Source: Nymphaea colorata (taxonomy: Eukaryota; Streptophyta; Magnoliopsida; Nymphaeales; Nymphaeaceae). From it: a stretch of DNA of 64,000 nt. This document shows, one piece after another, positions 32,301 through 44,700 of the stretch. The DNA lies in contig NC_045147.1 in NCBI RefSeq assembly GCF_008831285.2, forward strand, positions 19,906,581 through 19,970,580, read 5' to 3'. The translations under genes and the position numbers were made by a program. Below the pieces are notes generated by a model that did no database searches, was not told the origin of the DNA, and was given only the letters and a program-made list of their open reading frames with translations. Position 1 is the stretch's first letter. The number at the start of each line of letters is the position of its first letter.

Positions 32301-32966
32301 TGGCCTTCCTTAAAATAAGGTCACTACATGTTGTCTATTACATTTTACTCCCGAAACCACCTCGATTCTTCACAAATTATGGTGCATTGACCAAAAACAA
32401 ATCAATGTAAACGCGAGATGACTTGATTTTGCACTTAATTAGACGTATTGCTCCATATTTAACTAAAAGATCAGAATTTCAACTTGCATGTATATAAATA
32501 TATGAAGAGAGAGAGAGAGAGAAAGAGAGATGCCAGATTTAAAAGTAGATAGGCCATTTTCATAATCTGATTAACTTTTTCTCCTTCTTTCAAAATTAAA
32601 TGACAGGATCATTGTTGATGAGTATAATATACACACATGCACACACATATATATTAAAGAGAAAAAGGAAAAGTATGATTATGAAGGGTCACTAACAATG
32701 GCATATCTATCCAATGAAATCATAGGAATGAGGAAAAACCAAAAGGTAAAGGAAGGAACAGGTTGGGATCAAGAGGGCCCCAAAACCGCCCTTCCTTTCC
32801 CAATCTTGTCCACAATCCGTGTATCCATCCATCAATATGAAAGAGCATCCCATGAGAAAAAGACGACAAAAACGAGTTCCTGTCCGTATCACCCTCTAGA
32901 CGACCCTCCCTTTAGTGGTCGGTTTTGGTTCTGCCGGATTGCGGGACCCTATGCCTCTAAAGCTCT

Positions 32967-33066
<100 letters not shown>

Positions 33067-34260
33067 ATTCATGATCCGCGTGTATCGGTTGGTGAGCTTA
33101 TGAAATATGCTGGCCATAAAATATGGAGAATATAAGCACACTATCACTGTGGCTGACTCATAGATCATCGTATGTAAATTGTTTTTCTCAGGAAAGCAAA
33201 TGGCAAGTTAGGAATTGAGTTAAATATATAATTGTTTATGTCGCAACTTGCAAATCGTATGGATAATTGAAGTAATGAGATGCCTGGGGCATGTGCAATA
33301 TATGAGTTGAGTTCGAGTTATTACTTGTTTCTGCTTAGAAACTTGACTGCACACAGTTGATCTTGATATAGTTGTGTCAAACTAAGAGCTCTTACTGCAT
33401 GTGTACAAAGAAATGGATGATTTATACTCTCGAATTACATATTAAACTAATTTATTAGGATCGAAGAGTTAGACATATAGTTAGTGGACATAAAGTTTGA
33501 GTGTTAGTGATATCGCTCAATCATTGAACTTTTTGTAGGAACTAATTAAATGAAATGCAGCATGTTCATGAGTTAAATATATGGTTAGTGATCATATCAT
33601 AAAGTTTAATTGTTAGTGATATTACTCCTATATTGAGCTTTTTATGTGAACAAATTAAATATAAAAGGCCATGTAGATTGATAGTGAGTCATTTGATCAT
33701 CTTAATGTGCATGGAAACTAAGAAAATTTTCATTTAGCAGATGATTTTTTGCTGTAATTTTCAAATATGAGCCTCACCTTTTCCTTTGGTTAAACTGGGT
33801 TTGAGTTTCAGTAACAATTGTCAAATGATGGTTCACCTTTACTATTGCTTTTTTAACATTTGTTAAAATATGATTTAGGATTAAAAAGTATCTTTCATGT
33901 GCTTTTCTTTTTACTGAAATATAATGACTATTTTTCTAATTGAAAAGACTCTGTCCGAAACTGCAAGCCTTCATACGTTTTGGAGCATGTCATGCACGGT
34001 CAAAGTGGAGGACCTTTTTGTCATTTGTCATCAAAGGTGAGAAGCCAAGCATCAAAGATGAGAAGCCAAGCACGATAAAATTTTCCTTTAGTATGTTCTC
34101 TTTTTGAAATTGCATTGTAAAAATTTATTCATTTAAAAAAATGTATGTTCTTCTAGCATTTGTTATCACAATCCGAAGCTTAGCAGTCACAAAATCCATC
34201 CTACTTAGGGATTTATAATGAGTCGAATCAATTCAGACTTGCCTCGAACTCGCTCCTGTA

Positions 34261-34305
34261 AGCTCGACTCATTTATTTGTTTAATAAATGAGTTCAACTC
34301 GAGCT
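34261..34305. repeat. Foldback repeat with GAGCTCG-type ends
   Basis: AGCTCG at 34261-34266 pairs with CGAGCT at 34300-34305, and ACTCATTTATT (34267-34277) pairs exactly with AATAAATGAGT (34283-34293) across a 5-nt loop. Surrounding DNA (34210-34560) is rich in further 'GACTC/AGCTC' variants. This kind of sequence is common in decayed plant transposons. Confidence 0.7.
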
Positions 34306-37300
34306 TCAATTAACACTCAACTTACATAAACTGGACTTTTTGAAACTCAGGCTTTGCTCTTGTCTTCCATGTTTGTTAATCTTTAGGGTATGTCAGTTTT
34401 TTTTTTATGAATTTTAATATTTTTTTGTGCTTTCCATTTTCATTTTAAAAAAATTATATGAATCAAGTCACAGAGCTTAAACGAATCTACTCGGACTGGT
34501 TTATCAAGGCAAGCTCAATCTCGACTCTTTCATTGATTCAGATTGGATTCAAAAGAAAATTACGAACACATGGGTTGGGAGAATAAGTTCTTCTATTTTA
34601 ATTAAAATATTATTTCATTAAGCTTCAAAAATAGTAATTGCGAAATATAGGCTGATAAGACAACGCAGTCCGCATCGATGATATACATAAATATTCTTGG
34701 TACATATGTAAACCCACGTTTATAAAAATTTGTGTTTAGGCAGAATTAAACAATTAAAATAATAATTCTTTATATATTCTAAACCATTTAAGTTTACTAA
34801 GATGAGTTTCATTTAATTCATTTTTCACTGTTTTTTTTTTCACATTACTTTAATTTGAGCAAGAAACGGAAGCATCACCATTTTTAGTGTTCCGATCCGT
34901 TCGTGTTTTGTTGTTTCTCTCTTGTTCTTTTTCTTCTTTCTGCAGACGATTTTCTTTTCTTTTCTTTCGTTTTCCTCTCGTGGCATTAACAGGACCCAAG
35001 GAGATCAGAAAACAATATAGAAGAAGATACGGGAGCGGAAGATGAAAACGATTGGCGATGTTCTCTTGCTCGGTCGATTCATTTTCTGAGATCAATGGTC
35101 CAGCAAATATTCCTTATTTTATATGATCACGAGTCATGACAAAGAAGGGCCTGATCCGATCATGTCCTTTGCAACTACTTATATACTCTTAAATATATAT
35201 ATTCAACTTATTATGGCGTCCCCACCATTCTCAGAACATACCTGAGAGGGGCGGCATAGTTCTGTTGCTTGTTTAATGGCCACTGTTCAGGAAGATTTGG
35301 CCATTGCCATCGCTTCCCCTGCATCAAATGCTAATTACAGGATCCGTAGCTAAGGGGTTCGTGAAACTTGTTCATCAGCAGTTCCTCTTTTCCTTCTCCA
35401 TTATGAGGAAAATAACACAAACGAGAGATGCAAGAGAGAGCGAGAATGGCGGGCGATGATGAAGAAGATGGGGATGAAGACGATAAGAAGATGGCCTGAT
35501 GGGTAAGGTATATCCTGCAGATGGGTGGGTGAGAAAGGTATAGACGACGGAAAGGGCAAGGGAAAAAGAGGAAGGAAAGGTGAAAGGGACGGGGCAGAGA
35601 TTCTGGACAAAGGGAGTGGGCCGCTTTTGATTGCGGGCGTGCAGCTCCCCACCGGAAGCTGGCGGCGTAGTGCGGCCATGGCTTCGTCAACTTTATTTTT
35701 TTCTTTTCCTTTTTAACAATCGAACAGTTGGATGATCAATCATAAATTTGATGTACAAACTAACACATTTTTGTTCAAATCCCAATGAGAACTTCGAATA
35801 CATTTTAACAGAATGAATTTAAATAAGATCGCCCAGAAGAAGAAAACCTAAAACATAGTTAGTTCTTAGGCATTGATTAACTCTCATAAAAGATTGACCC
35901 TTAAACTGATGGGTATAGCGTTATTCACTAAGTTCTAAAGCAGTCCTTAATCTGGCTACCACTCTTTCTTAAGACGGCTCCCACTTACCCAAAATTTAAA
36001 CAATTATGTACATAATTTTCAAGAAACATGTCAATAGAAAGATGATATCTAGCTAAAGGATCTAGACACAGACATACAAACACACGCACACAGATGCACA
36101 AGATCCGAAATATTCCCTTTATACTCCTTGACTCTCTGCTCACTCAATGAGGAGAGGAGAGAAATAACATAGAGTCGCTTGCATTATAAAGATTCTAATG
36201 AATTAAGGCAATCTAGTTTTCTTATATATAAGTAGCTTGATTAAGTATATGTTTAACCACGCAAAATGAATGTGAAAATCAAGAAAGGCTAATTCAACAT
36301 GAGCTAAGAAATTTAAGACAATCAGTTTTAGAATTCGCACAGATTAAATCGGATCGAGCTAGACCATCGATTTTTCACGTTTCTTAATTTTATAGTTTTA
36401 GACATTTTAACCACTGAACTCGCGTGTTCGGAAATTAAACAGTGGTTACTTAAATAATATCTACTATATATGCGCACCATTCATTTTTTACCTCACAAAC
36501 AGTAACAGGAAAAAACTTGCAGCTAAAATCAGCAAATATTTTAGACACAGGGGATCCAAACAAGACAAGCGGATCCTGATGGTGGTGGGCACGGTGATCA
36601 GAGGGCACCGTTTGGGGGAGGACCACATGGACGAAGCTCACACAGCGAAGGAGTATATTCATATATATAACGGAGCAGAAGGAAGGGAAAAAAGCAAGGA
36701 AGAAAGGAAGAGGAGGGCCCTTTCTGTCTGCGTTGGATAGCTACCTCACTCCCCACTTTACGCATTCCAGAAACAACTCCATGTCGAAAGGGGTCGGATG
36801 AGGGGCCGGACGCTCTCTTGGGCTGACTTTCTTTAATCTCAAAACAAACATCCCAATCGCGCCATCAAAACCCACCGCAAAAAATTGATCCTTTTCTTTT
36901 TCTTCTCATACTGGCAGCTTATATATCCCATGGTAATTGAATCATTGACCCTTCTGAAGCAAGCTAATCGCATTCACATTTTACTACCCTCCTTCCTCTC
37001 TCTGATAGTGAAGAAGAAGGCCCGGCCCACCTTTCAATCCAATCCTCTAAAATCAGGTGACAATCTACAGACCATTAGCCTTTTGTTTTTCACTTAACTT
37101 TAATGAAGGAAGGTGGCTAGAGTGACGCTCTGTTTTTGTGCTTCCTGTGTGCGTTAGATGGCTTTTGAGAAAGAGAGAGAGAGAGCGGGTCATCCTCAAT
37201 TTTGTTATTTAACGTCTTAGCCAGCATTAATTGCAATCACACAGATAGCTCTCTCTTTTTCTCGACAACAAAGACAACAAGAAAAGGAACTTACCATAAA

Positions 37301-37384
37301 ATAAGCTATGATATGAAGCATGGTGGGGCGTCTGGATTTTTGTTCCTCTTGTCTTTATACGCACATTAGCCTCGTTATCAGCAG

Positions 37385-37392
37385 TATATATA
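37385..37392 (+). promoter_or_regulatory. Possible TATA box of the HLS1-like gene
   Basis: TATATATA about 85 bp upstream of the chosen start codon. The position suits a short 5' leader. If transcription began about 30 bp downstream, the out-of-frame ATG at 37419 would be at the extreme 5' end of the mRNA. Confidence 0.4.
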
Positions 37393-37476
37393 TGTATCGC
37401 ACTTCCGGCGTTCACCCCATGGCAGTGGAGAGCGCGTTCTTTTGTACATTTTTCTTTTCCAAAAACTACCTTCAGA

Positions 37477-37684
37477 ATGGCAGAGAAGGCAAGTATTCGA
37501 GCCTTCGACAGCCAAAGAGATGCCCTTATGGTAGAGGAGTTAGAGAGTAGATGTGAAGTAGGCCCGAGTGGCAGCTCGTTCCTTCTCTCTGACTTGATGG
37601 GCGACCCCATCGCCAGGATCCGCTACTGCCCTTTGTACACCATGCTGGTACAAGTCCTCCTCTACCTCACTCCTACAAACACAC

Positions 37685-37715
<31 letters not shown>

Positions 37716-38797
37716 AGGAGTCTTCTTTCTCTTAATTCTACTTACTAGTTACTACTCAATCGTATCTGTATCTGCTGCTGATTTTACTGATCCATCTCGA
37801 CTCTGCACAGGTTGCTGACTTGAATGACGAGTTGGTTGGCGTGGTCCGGGGCTCCATAAAGACAGTGGTGACCTGCGCTCACTCCCCGACTCACCTGGCC
37901 AAGGTGGGCTACGTCCTCGGCCTGCGAGTCTCGCCGCAGCACCGCCGGAAGGGCATAGCCCACCAGCTGGTCATCAGCTTGGAGAAGTGGTTCGTCTCCA
38001 ATGGCGCAGAGTACGTCTACATGGCCACGGAGAAAGACAACCTTGCCTCGGTTAAGCTCTTCACCGAGAAGTGCCACTACTCCAAGTTCAGGACACCCTC
38101 GATCCTAGTGAACCCAGTGAGCTACCACACTAAGAGAATCCCTTCCAGCTTCAGGATCGTGAAGCTCAGCACAGACCAGGCAGAGTTCCTTTACAGGAAG
38201 CAGATGGGCTCGACCGAATTCTTCCCCGCTGACATCAACCGTGTTCTTGCGAACCCACTGAGCTTGGGGACCTGGGTGGCCTTCCCGAGAGGCGAGACTT
38301 GGGATAACATGGGGAAGCCGCCGCAGAGTTGGGCAGTCTTGAGTGTGTGGAACAGCAGTGAGCTGTTCAAGCTGAGGGTGGAAGGTGCATCAATGGCCTG
38401 TGCTCTGTATGCTAGGAGCTGTGGGGCCATAGACCGAGCGTTCCCTTGTTTCAGGCTCCCTGCATTTCCTGATCTATTCAGCCCATTTGGGTTCTACTTC
38501 TTGTATGGTTTGCATGGCCAGGGGCCCAAGTCAGGGTCCCTTATCAGGGCACTCTGCAAATTTGTACATAACATGGCTGCTAGAAAGAGTGAAGATTGCA
38601 GAGTAATTGTGACTGAGGTGGGTGGGCAGGATGAGCTGAGGCATCACATCCCACACTGGAAGAAGCTCTCTTGTTCAGAGGATTTATGGTGCATCAAGAG
38701 GTTGGGTGGTGAGAGCTCCTGCTGTGCAAAGGAGGGGAAGGACTGGACCAAGAGCCCGCCACCTCGCTCCCTTTTCGTAGATCCACGAGAAGTTTGA
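37477..38797 (+). CDS. HOOKLESS1-like GNAT N-acetyltransferase, 385 aa
   Basis: Two exons, 37477-37647 and 37811-38797, with a 163-bp phase-0 GT-AG intron that contains a GA microsatellite. Arabidopsis HLS1 is a putative nuclear N-acetyltransferase linking ethylene, auxin and light signals in apical hook formation; the family is plant specific. The N-terminus has the family's SRCEVGPSGSS stretch at about 24-34. The GNAT acetyl-CoA-binding motif A is at about 91-112 (YVLGLRVSPQHRRKGIAHQL), with the R/Q-x-x-G-x-A loop at 102-107; motif B (TEKDNLASVKLF) follows. The conserved C-terminal half contains FRTPSILVNPV, SWAVLSVWN and the ending DWTKSPP...VDPRE, all as I remember them for HLS1 and its paralogs. 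Length is close to the usual ~400 aa. Whether it is the HLS1 orthologue or an HLS1-like paralog cannot be decided here. Confidence 0.93.
37686..37716. repeat. GA microsatellite in the HLS1-like intron
   Basis: A GA run of about 30 bp inside the 163-bp intron, so it makes up nearly a fifth of it. It keeps one frame open across the exon-intron boundary, but the splice sites and protein similarity show the region is intronic. Confidence 0.9.
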
Positions 38798-41700
38798 ACT
38801 GCAAGTGGCGACCACTTTGTCCCACTGAAAACACAATCCTTCACTATCATCTTGTTCTTCACTTTCTTCCGTTTGTTTTTGCATTTTTTTTCCCTCTCTC
38901 CTGTTCTTCTTAAATCTTGCCTCTGTTATTGCTAATTTTTGTGCCTGCCTAAGTACTCTCTCCATCTTTTACCTCTGCACTTGGTGAAACTAGTAGAATC
39001 AGAGCAAATCAAATGATGATTGATATGAATCATTGTAATTGATGATGGCGTGGAGTGGACTCATGTTGGATCCACCAACATGCATGATATGGAAGCTGGA
39101 TAGGACTAGATTTGGTTCAATCCTGGGCAGCTAAGCAGTCCCAGATGTTAACAGAACAGGAAAGGACATGCACGGATTAGTCCACAATCCAATCTTCGTG
39201 CTGCCATTTTTTTTAGTGCTGATGACTAGATTGTTCATTACTGGTTGGGCACATTACTGGAAGCTGCTAAACCAGTTGTGAGAAGGGTCAGTGGCAAAAG
39301 TTTAGAACGTACGTTAAAAGAACAATCAACTAAGCAAATTTTAGAGATAAACTGGAGGTTCTTTGGGGGCACCTTTTTATATTTATCTTTAAAATATCAG
39401 GGAATTAAGTACGTTAAGAATATTCTAAAAAATACAGCAACAGGCTAAAAGAAAAAGAAAAGGAAAAAGAAAACGCAGCGTGATGATAAGATCTTCGAAC
39501 ATCTGAAACACATAATGTATTCAAAGTTGGAGTTTCAAAAGGCTGGCAATATAAGTAGCACATAGCTGGAAGTCCTTGAATGTTGGCAAATTGGAAGGGC
39601 TCGCCGCAGACCCAACCACTGGGCCCGGACGCAGACAAGTTTATCTTATATGCTCTGCAACTGCAGCCACTTCTGTTTTCTCACATACAGAGAGTTGTCA
39701 ACTTCAATGGCAGTTTCGTCTGACCCCCAGCAGAGAAGGGCCCGATCCAAGAGTCTAAGTGGGTCTGTTTGAGAGTGAAAGCTCACTGGAGTGTGATTTG
39801 GTTTCTTGTGCAGGCACTGCTTTTAGCAATGGCTGATGCTTTTGGCTCTCACCCATGGCTCTCTCCCCACTCTGTCTTGGTTGTTTCCTCCACTTGCCGA
39901 TTTTTGTAAGGCTGGCAACGGCCGAGCATCAAATCTCAATTCACCAAAGAGGGAATCCATTTCCCTTTGTTAATATCACAGACTCTCCAATGTACTGCAT
40001 TTCATTCCAAAAACCAACATGCGGTGCATATAAAAGAGCCGTTCATATCAAGGAACTTGATGATGATGATGAAAAGAAAAAGTGTCCATTTCATTACGCA
40101 AAAAAAAAAAAAAAACCAAAAAGTTGACAGGGGCAGGCACTACATTCTATCTCACAGAAATTAGGCACAATGTAGATTAAAAGTGCTTGCATGAGATTTC
40201 TGAAAGATGCTTACACCTGTGTCTGTTAGTGAAGATCAGTGAGGCTCATGTCTGGTGAGAGAGATTTTGACACTGATAGCTGCGACCTACTACAGCCTTA
40301 ACAAAGACAAAAACAGAAAAATAAAAGAAAAGAGAAAGAAGAAACTAGCACCTGCCTACTCGATACATCATGAACTATTAATGTAATCAGCAGAAAATAC
40401 AATAAACGTTCCCCACAAGCATAGTCCATTATGTCTCCCATTTAATAATTGGAGATTCTTTTTTCCACCATGTGTGGCTTCTATAAATAAAATTCCGCCT
40501 TTTGGTACACTTTCTTTCTTGTGCAACATGCGGCCAATGTGAGCTCAGAGATTATCAGGTCACCGTTGTCTAATAGGGTGACTCAGCTCAACCAATATTA
40601 TTACTACTAATAGGCAGCTCGGACAAAGAGTGGAGACATACAAAGTGGACCACTTGAGCAAAAATGGGTGCTGGTATGGATGATTCCTCCAAGGTTCATA
40701 TTGATTGGTGTAAGAGAAGTGGCACTGCTCATTATTATTTAACAGTTCAGTGCAACCTGAATTATGTTCTCTTTGAAGGAGAGGACAGGACAATCATCTA
40801 CAATCGGCAGAAGAATTAACGGTGCCAATTAAAATATCCTGCCAGTGCAGATAGGAAGCCCTTGAACAAAACCATCTGATGACATAGCGACACATTTATG
40901 CAAGAAAACAGAAACATAAAGCGCAGACCGTTCTTTTTAGGTTTGTTGGAAGATCTGTTGCTCATGAAACAAGGTGCTCAAGCAAATTGAATTGTAATAA
41001 TGGAGCTCAGTCAAAGTGCATGGAAATTATTGAAATCCTACGAGCAACCTTTGGTTCTTACGTCATACAATACCGTGATGAAATTTGATTGTAAACTTTA
41101 TGCTATAGAGTAGCACTGACCAAATTCCTTTCAATCCATTTTTTGCCGAATCGAAAAGATTCCACCTTCAAAAACATACAAAAGAATGGACTGCACTGTG
41201 ATTTTAGAAGGGTAAAACCTAGCACTCTTTGTAGCTTTGTTTTTTCTTTGTTCATTTCACATCTTACCGAATTTTTCTTCCTGGAAACATTTTCAGTTTC
41301 CTAAAATTTGTCCAACTCAGAAACCAGGCTTCAACATAGGCTAAATTTGGTGCTTTCTGTGTTTGCCATCGAAAGGAATGGGCCAAAAGCATTGACGATG
41401 GTCTGATGTAGGATATATCATCAATCAAGAAGGTGGTGCAGGCTTGATTTGACACTATACTTTAACAAGCAAACTAAAAAAATCTGGCCTTCTTGTTATT
41501 ACCATGCCAATAAGTGCTCTGCTCAAATTTGGTGGCAGAGAGTTGTGAACGACATCAAGTTGATGAAACTTCGGGAGGAGAACCACAGAATACTGTTGCA
41601 AACATAGTGATACGGCCACTACTACAGGCCAAGCTCATGACCTGGCTGTGGAAGAGAGGGGCCATGAGCATGTATTCTACCCAATGGTTTAGATATTTAG

Positions 41701-44700
41701 TGGGTTTCTCTCAACATCATAAAAGGCAAGGAAAAAATGGAAGAGCATATAAACTTCCATTGATTGGGCTTCTCCAAGATAATGTTGTAGTAGGCGTCAG
41801 GGATATGTTCAACCGAATACTAATCCATTCATTGTAAGTGCTAATCAGCAAATCAAGGTCTGAATACGTGAGGTTTGATTGTCACAACCAAACTGAGCTT
41901 TCATAAAGGAGGAAAAGAAAAACATTGTTATTCTCATCAATGGCTGATGAAATCAAATCAATGCACCAGTAATATTGCAGAAAGCAATGAGGGCCTGTTT
42001 AACAGAAAAATTTTGAAGGGTCTGTTATTTACTGAATTTCTCCGCTCAATCCCCTTCTGCTTTACAACTAGGCATGACCATGGCACAGTTCGAAAGACAC
42101 TTTTGGCTTGTCCGCGCTCAATTAATGTTTTGGTCATTATGATCGTATCACAATCATAGTCATTATCATATTATTGTCATTCGATACTGTTATAGCACCG
42201 CTTGATTATTAACTCTCCTATCCAATCTGTAGGCCATGTACCATATAGCTGCACAAATGCTAAAATGTAAATGGTTAGCAGATGGTTCCAGGATGTTCGA
42301 CTAGACAAGTTGACGTAGTTAGGAGCGTGAACTGAAGGACGCCAAGATTGTGATTATTCGGGATCTACATCCTCGCTTGTACAGTGTGAATGGCAAAATT
42401 TAGTATAGACTGTGAGTCCCCGAATTCACTTAGTTGAGCGCGTCGACCTTGCTGTCCTATCAACTCAACTCGGCTCAAGTACAACCCTAACTGTGAGTGC
42501 CAGTAAAGAGCTCCAAGTTATCCTTTACATGCTCCCGTGGCTTGTGATTTTTTGCAGTACTACTCTAAGCTGACAGTTCCATGTGTTTATTAGGTGGCAA
42601 GGCTCACCTATCACTGTTGTTCACATGGCATTTGTGATACTCACGCCAAATATCTGCCAATAATGAGTCCACAAGGTCTTGGAAACATTTACATTTCTAT
42701 CTTCCAGATCTGGCCCAACTAAGCATACCGATCCAAATCCAATCTGACTTGAGAACACTCTCAGCAGATCGTACATGATAATCCACAGTCCAGTCTTATC
42801 TTGATGATGACTGAAGTACTCGCAGGATGATGTGGAAGTGGCACAAATAGTTATGTTCCAGTCGCCCTCAATCTTTACATTGTAGCAATCTATTTTTTCT
42901 ACCAACTTGGCCTAAAGCTTTCTAAGTTGTATCACCTATATAGCTAGATATTACAGAGCTCCCCCAGAAGTTTCTTGTCATCTTTAATACCCTAATTTGC
43001 ATATTCAGTATGCTTCAAGAAGAAAACATATCAACATATATACCAGTGGTTACATTCTTAACTCTTGAAAATATGCAGGATAACCTAAATTGCATGCAAT
43101 TAGCAGCTTCTGGAAATAGAAGCTCAGAAGTAGTTAACCTTTTGGTTTCTTAATGCAACCAAAAGCTCAGTGGTTTTGTTAGACCGTCAAACGATTTGTT
43201 AAAAGCAGCACTTACAGCAATTGTATAAGCTGAGAAGCCACGACAAATTCCGCAAGAGTTTGAATCTCTCTAAGAAAGTAGGCTAATGCTTTTCGAAACA
43301 CCCTAATTGGACTTTGTTTGGTTAGACCAAATATTTAGAAATAAACTGGGTTTTCAGAAGACTAGGAAAATGAAAACTGCATTTTTGTAAAACATGGAAG
43401 TAGAAAAACCAAGTGGCTAGTTGGAAAAATATTGGATAATTGAAACGCTAAATACACGGGATAAAGGTGTGGCAATTGGGTTTCATTTTGGCAACCTTCA
43501 GCACGTATTCTCGTCCAATTTTCTCGTAGATTTTACGCGCATAGGCCACACCAAATCCGGCCTTGAGGCACGACTGGGTTGTCATTTTAGTGCAATCAGA
43601 CCGGTTTTGCTTAATAGTCTGGTTCCAAGTTGAATGCACAAATAGAAAATCAAATTCGTTTGTGAACACAACCTTATTTAGATAACTAACGAAATTTGAT
43701 ATAAGATTCATAACAGAATCCAGATTCGGTTTCCAATCATTTTTGTAAAATTTGACCTGGAGATCGCATAAATAAATGTGGGGAACAGTAGATCTTTCAT
43801 TAGAACTGGAGATCTTACAGTATTAAACTCATTAACAGTCCTAACTCGACCATCATCACTTGCTGCCATGATTTAGACGATAAGATTTAGCTACCAAAGA
43901 TTAGGCTTTTGTTCGTTGAAAGCTATGGGATATAATTGGATCTTGACTTGAGATGGGTGATTGTCGTGTATACGGGAACATGATCAGTTATTTGAATATG
44001 TTTCTAATTAATTAAGCAAATTATTTATTTAATTGAACAAAAGCCAACAGGAGAAGCCCCCCACCAAGATCTCATGTTGGTATGCCTCTTAATTGACAAA
44101 ATCGAATCATATGTTCCGCGTTCTTCGGGAACCATGCATACCCATGTCAACAAAGGCGAAAATTACGCGACATTCATTTCTAAGAATTGAATACTTGAAA
44201 TCGAAGTTACCTCGCTAGATGATTCAAGGCCCTCTGACTAGCCAATGATCAGTTTTCTCAAGAAAAATAATGGAGAAACTGGAGTTTAATCAACATATTT
44301 TAGTATTTATGAACTTACTTCTTAGCTTCCAACAACTGGAAGAAGGTAGTTAACGAATTTTCAATTTTTCATATTTTCAATTGGCCTTGGTTAATAAGCT
44401 GGGTTTAGTGGGGCTGCCCCATATAACTGGACCCAGGTTCATCTAAGTTCAACCTGTGAATTTAAGGTTTCAGATAGGGCTCCATGGGCCATATGAGACC
44501 TCATGTATCTCCGCCCCTGACTGGAAGGACCGACTTTTCTGAAGTCGTTTATCTTCTCCTCACTGTTACAAACTTACAACAGTGCAAATGTCCAGCATCT
44601 AAAGAATCCTTGGGATCTTGAAAAGTCTATATGGCTGGGATCTTTAATTTCACTTTAAATGCATGACCTTTGTGGGGATTCTGCAGTTAATAATATTGCT

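Noticed and set aside
35331-35690. 119-codon open frame on the minus strand rich in Ser and Pro
   Set aside because: Composition comes from CT/GA-rich DNA; no motif or neighbouring exon supports a gene.
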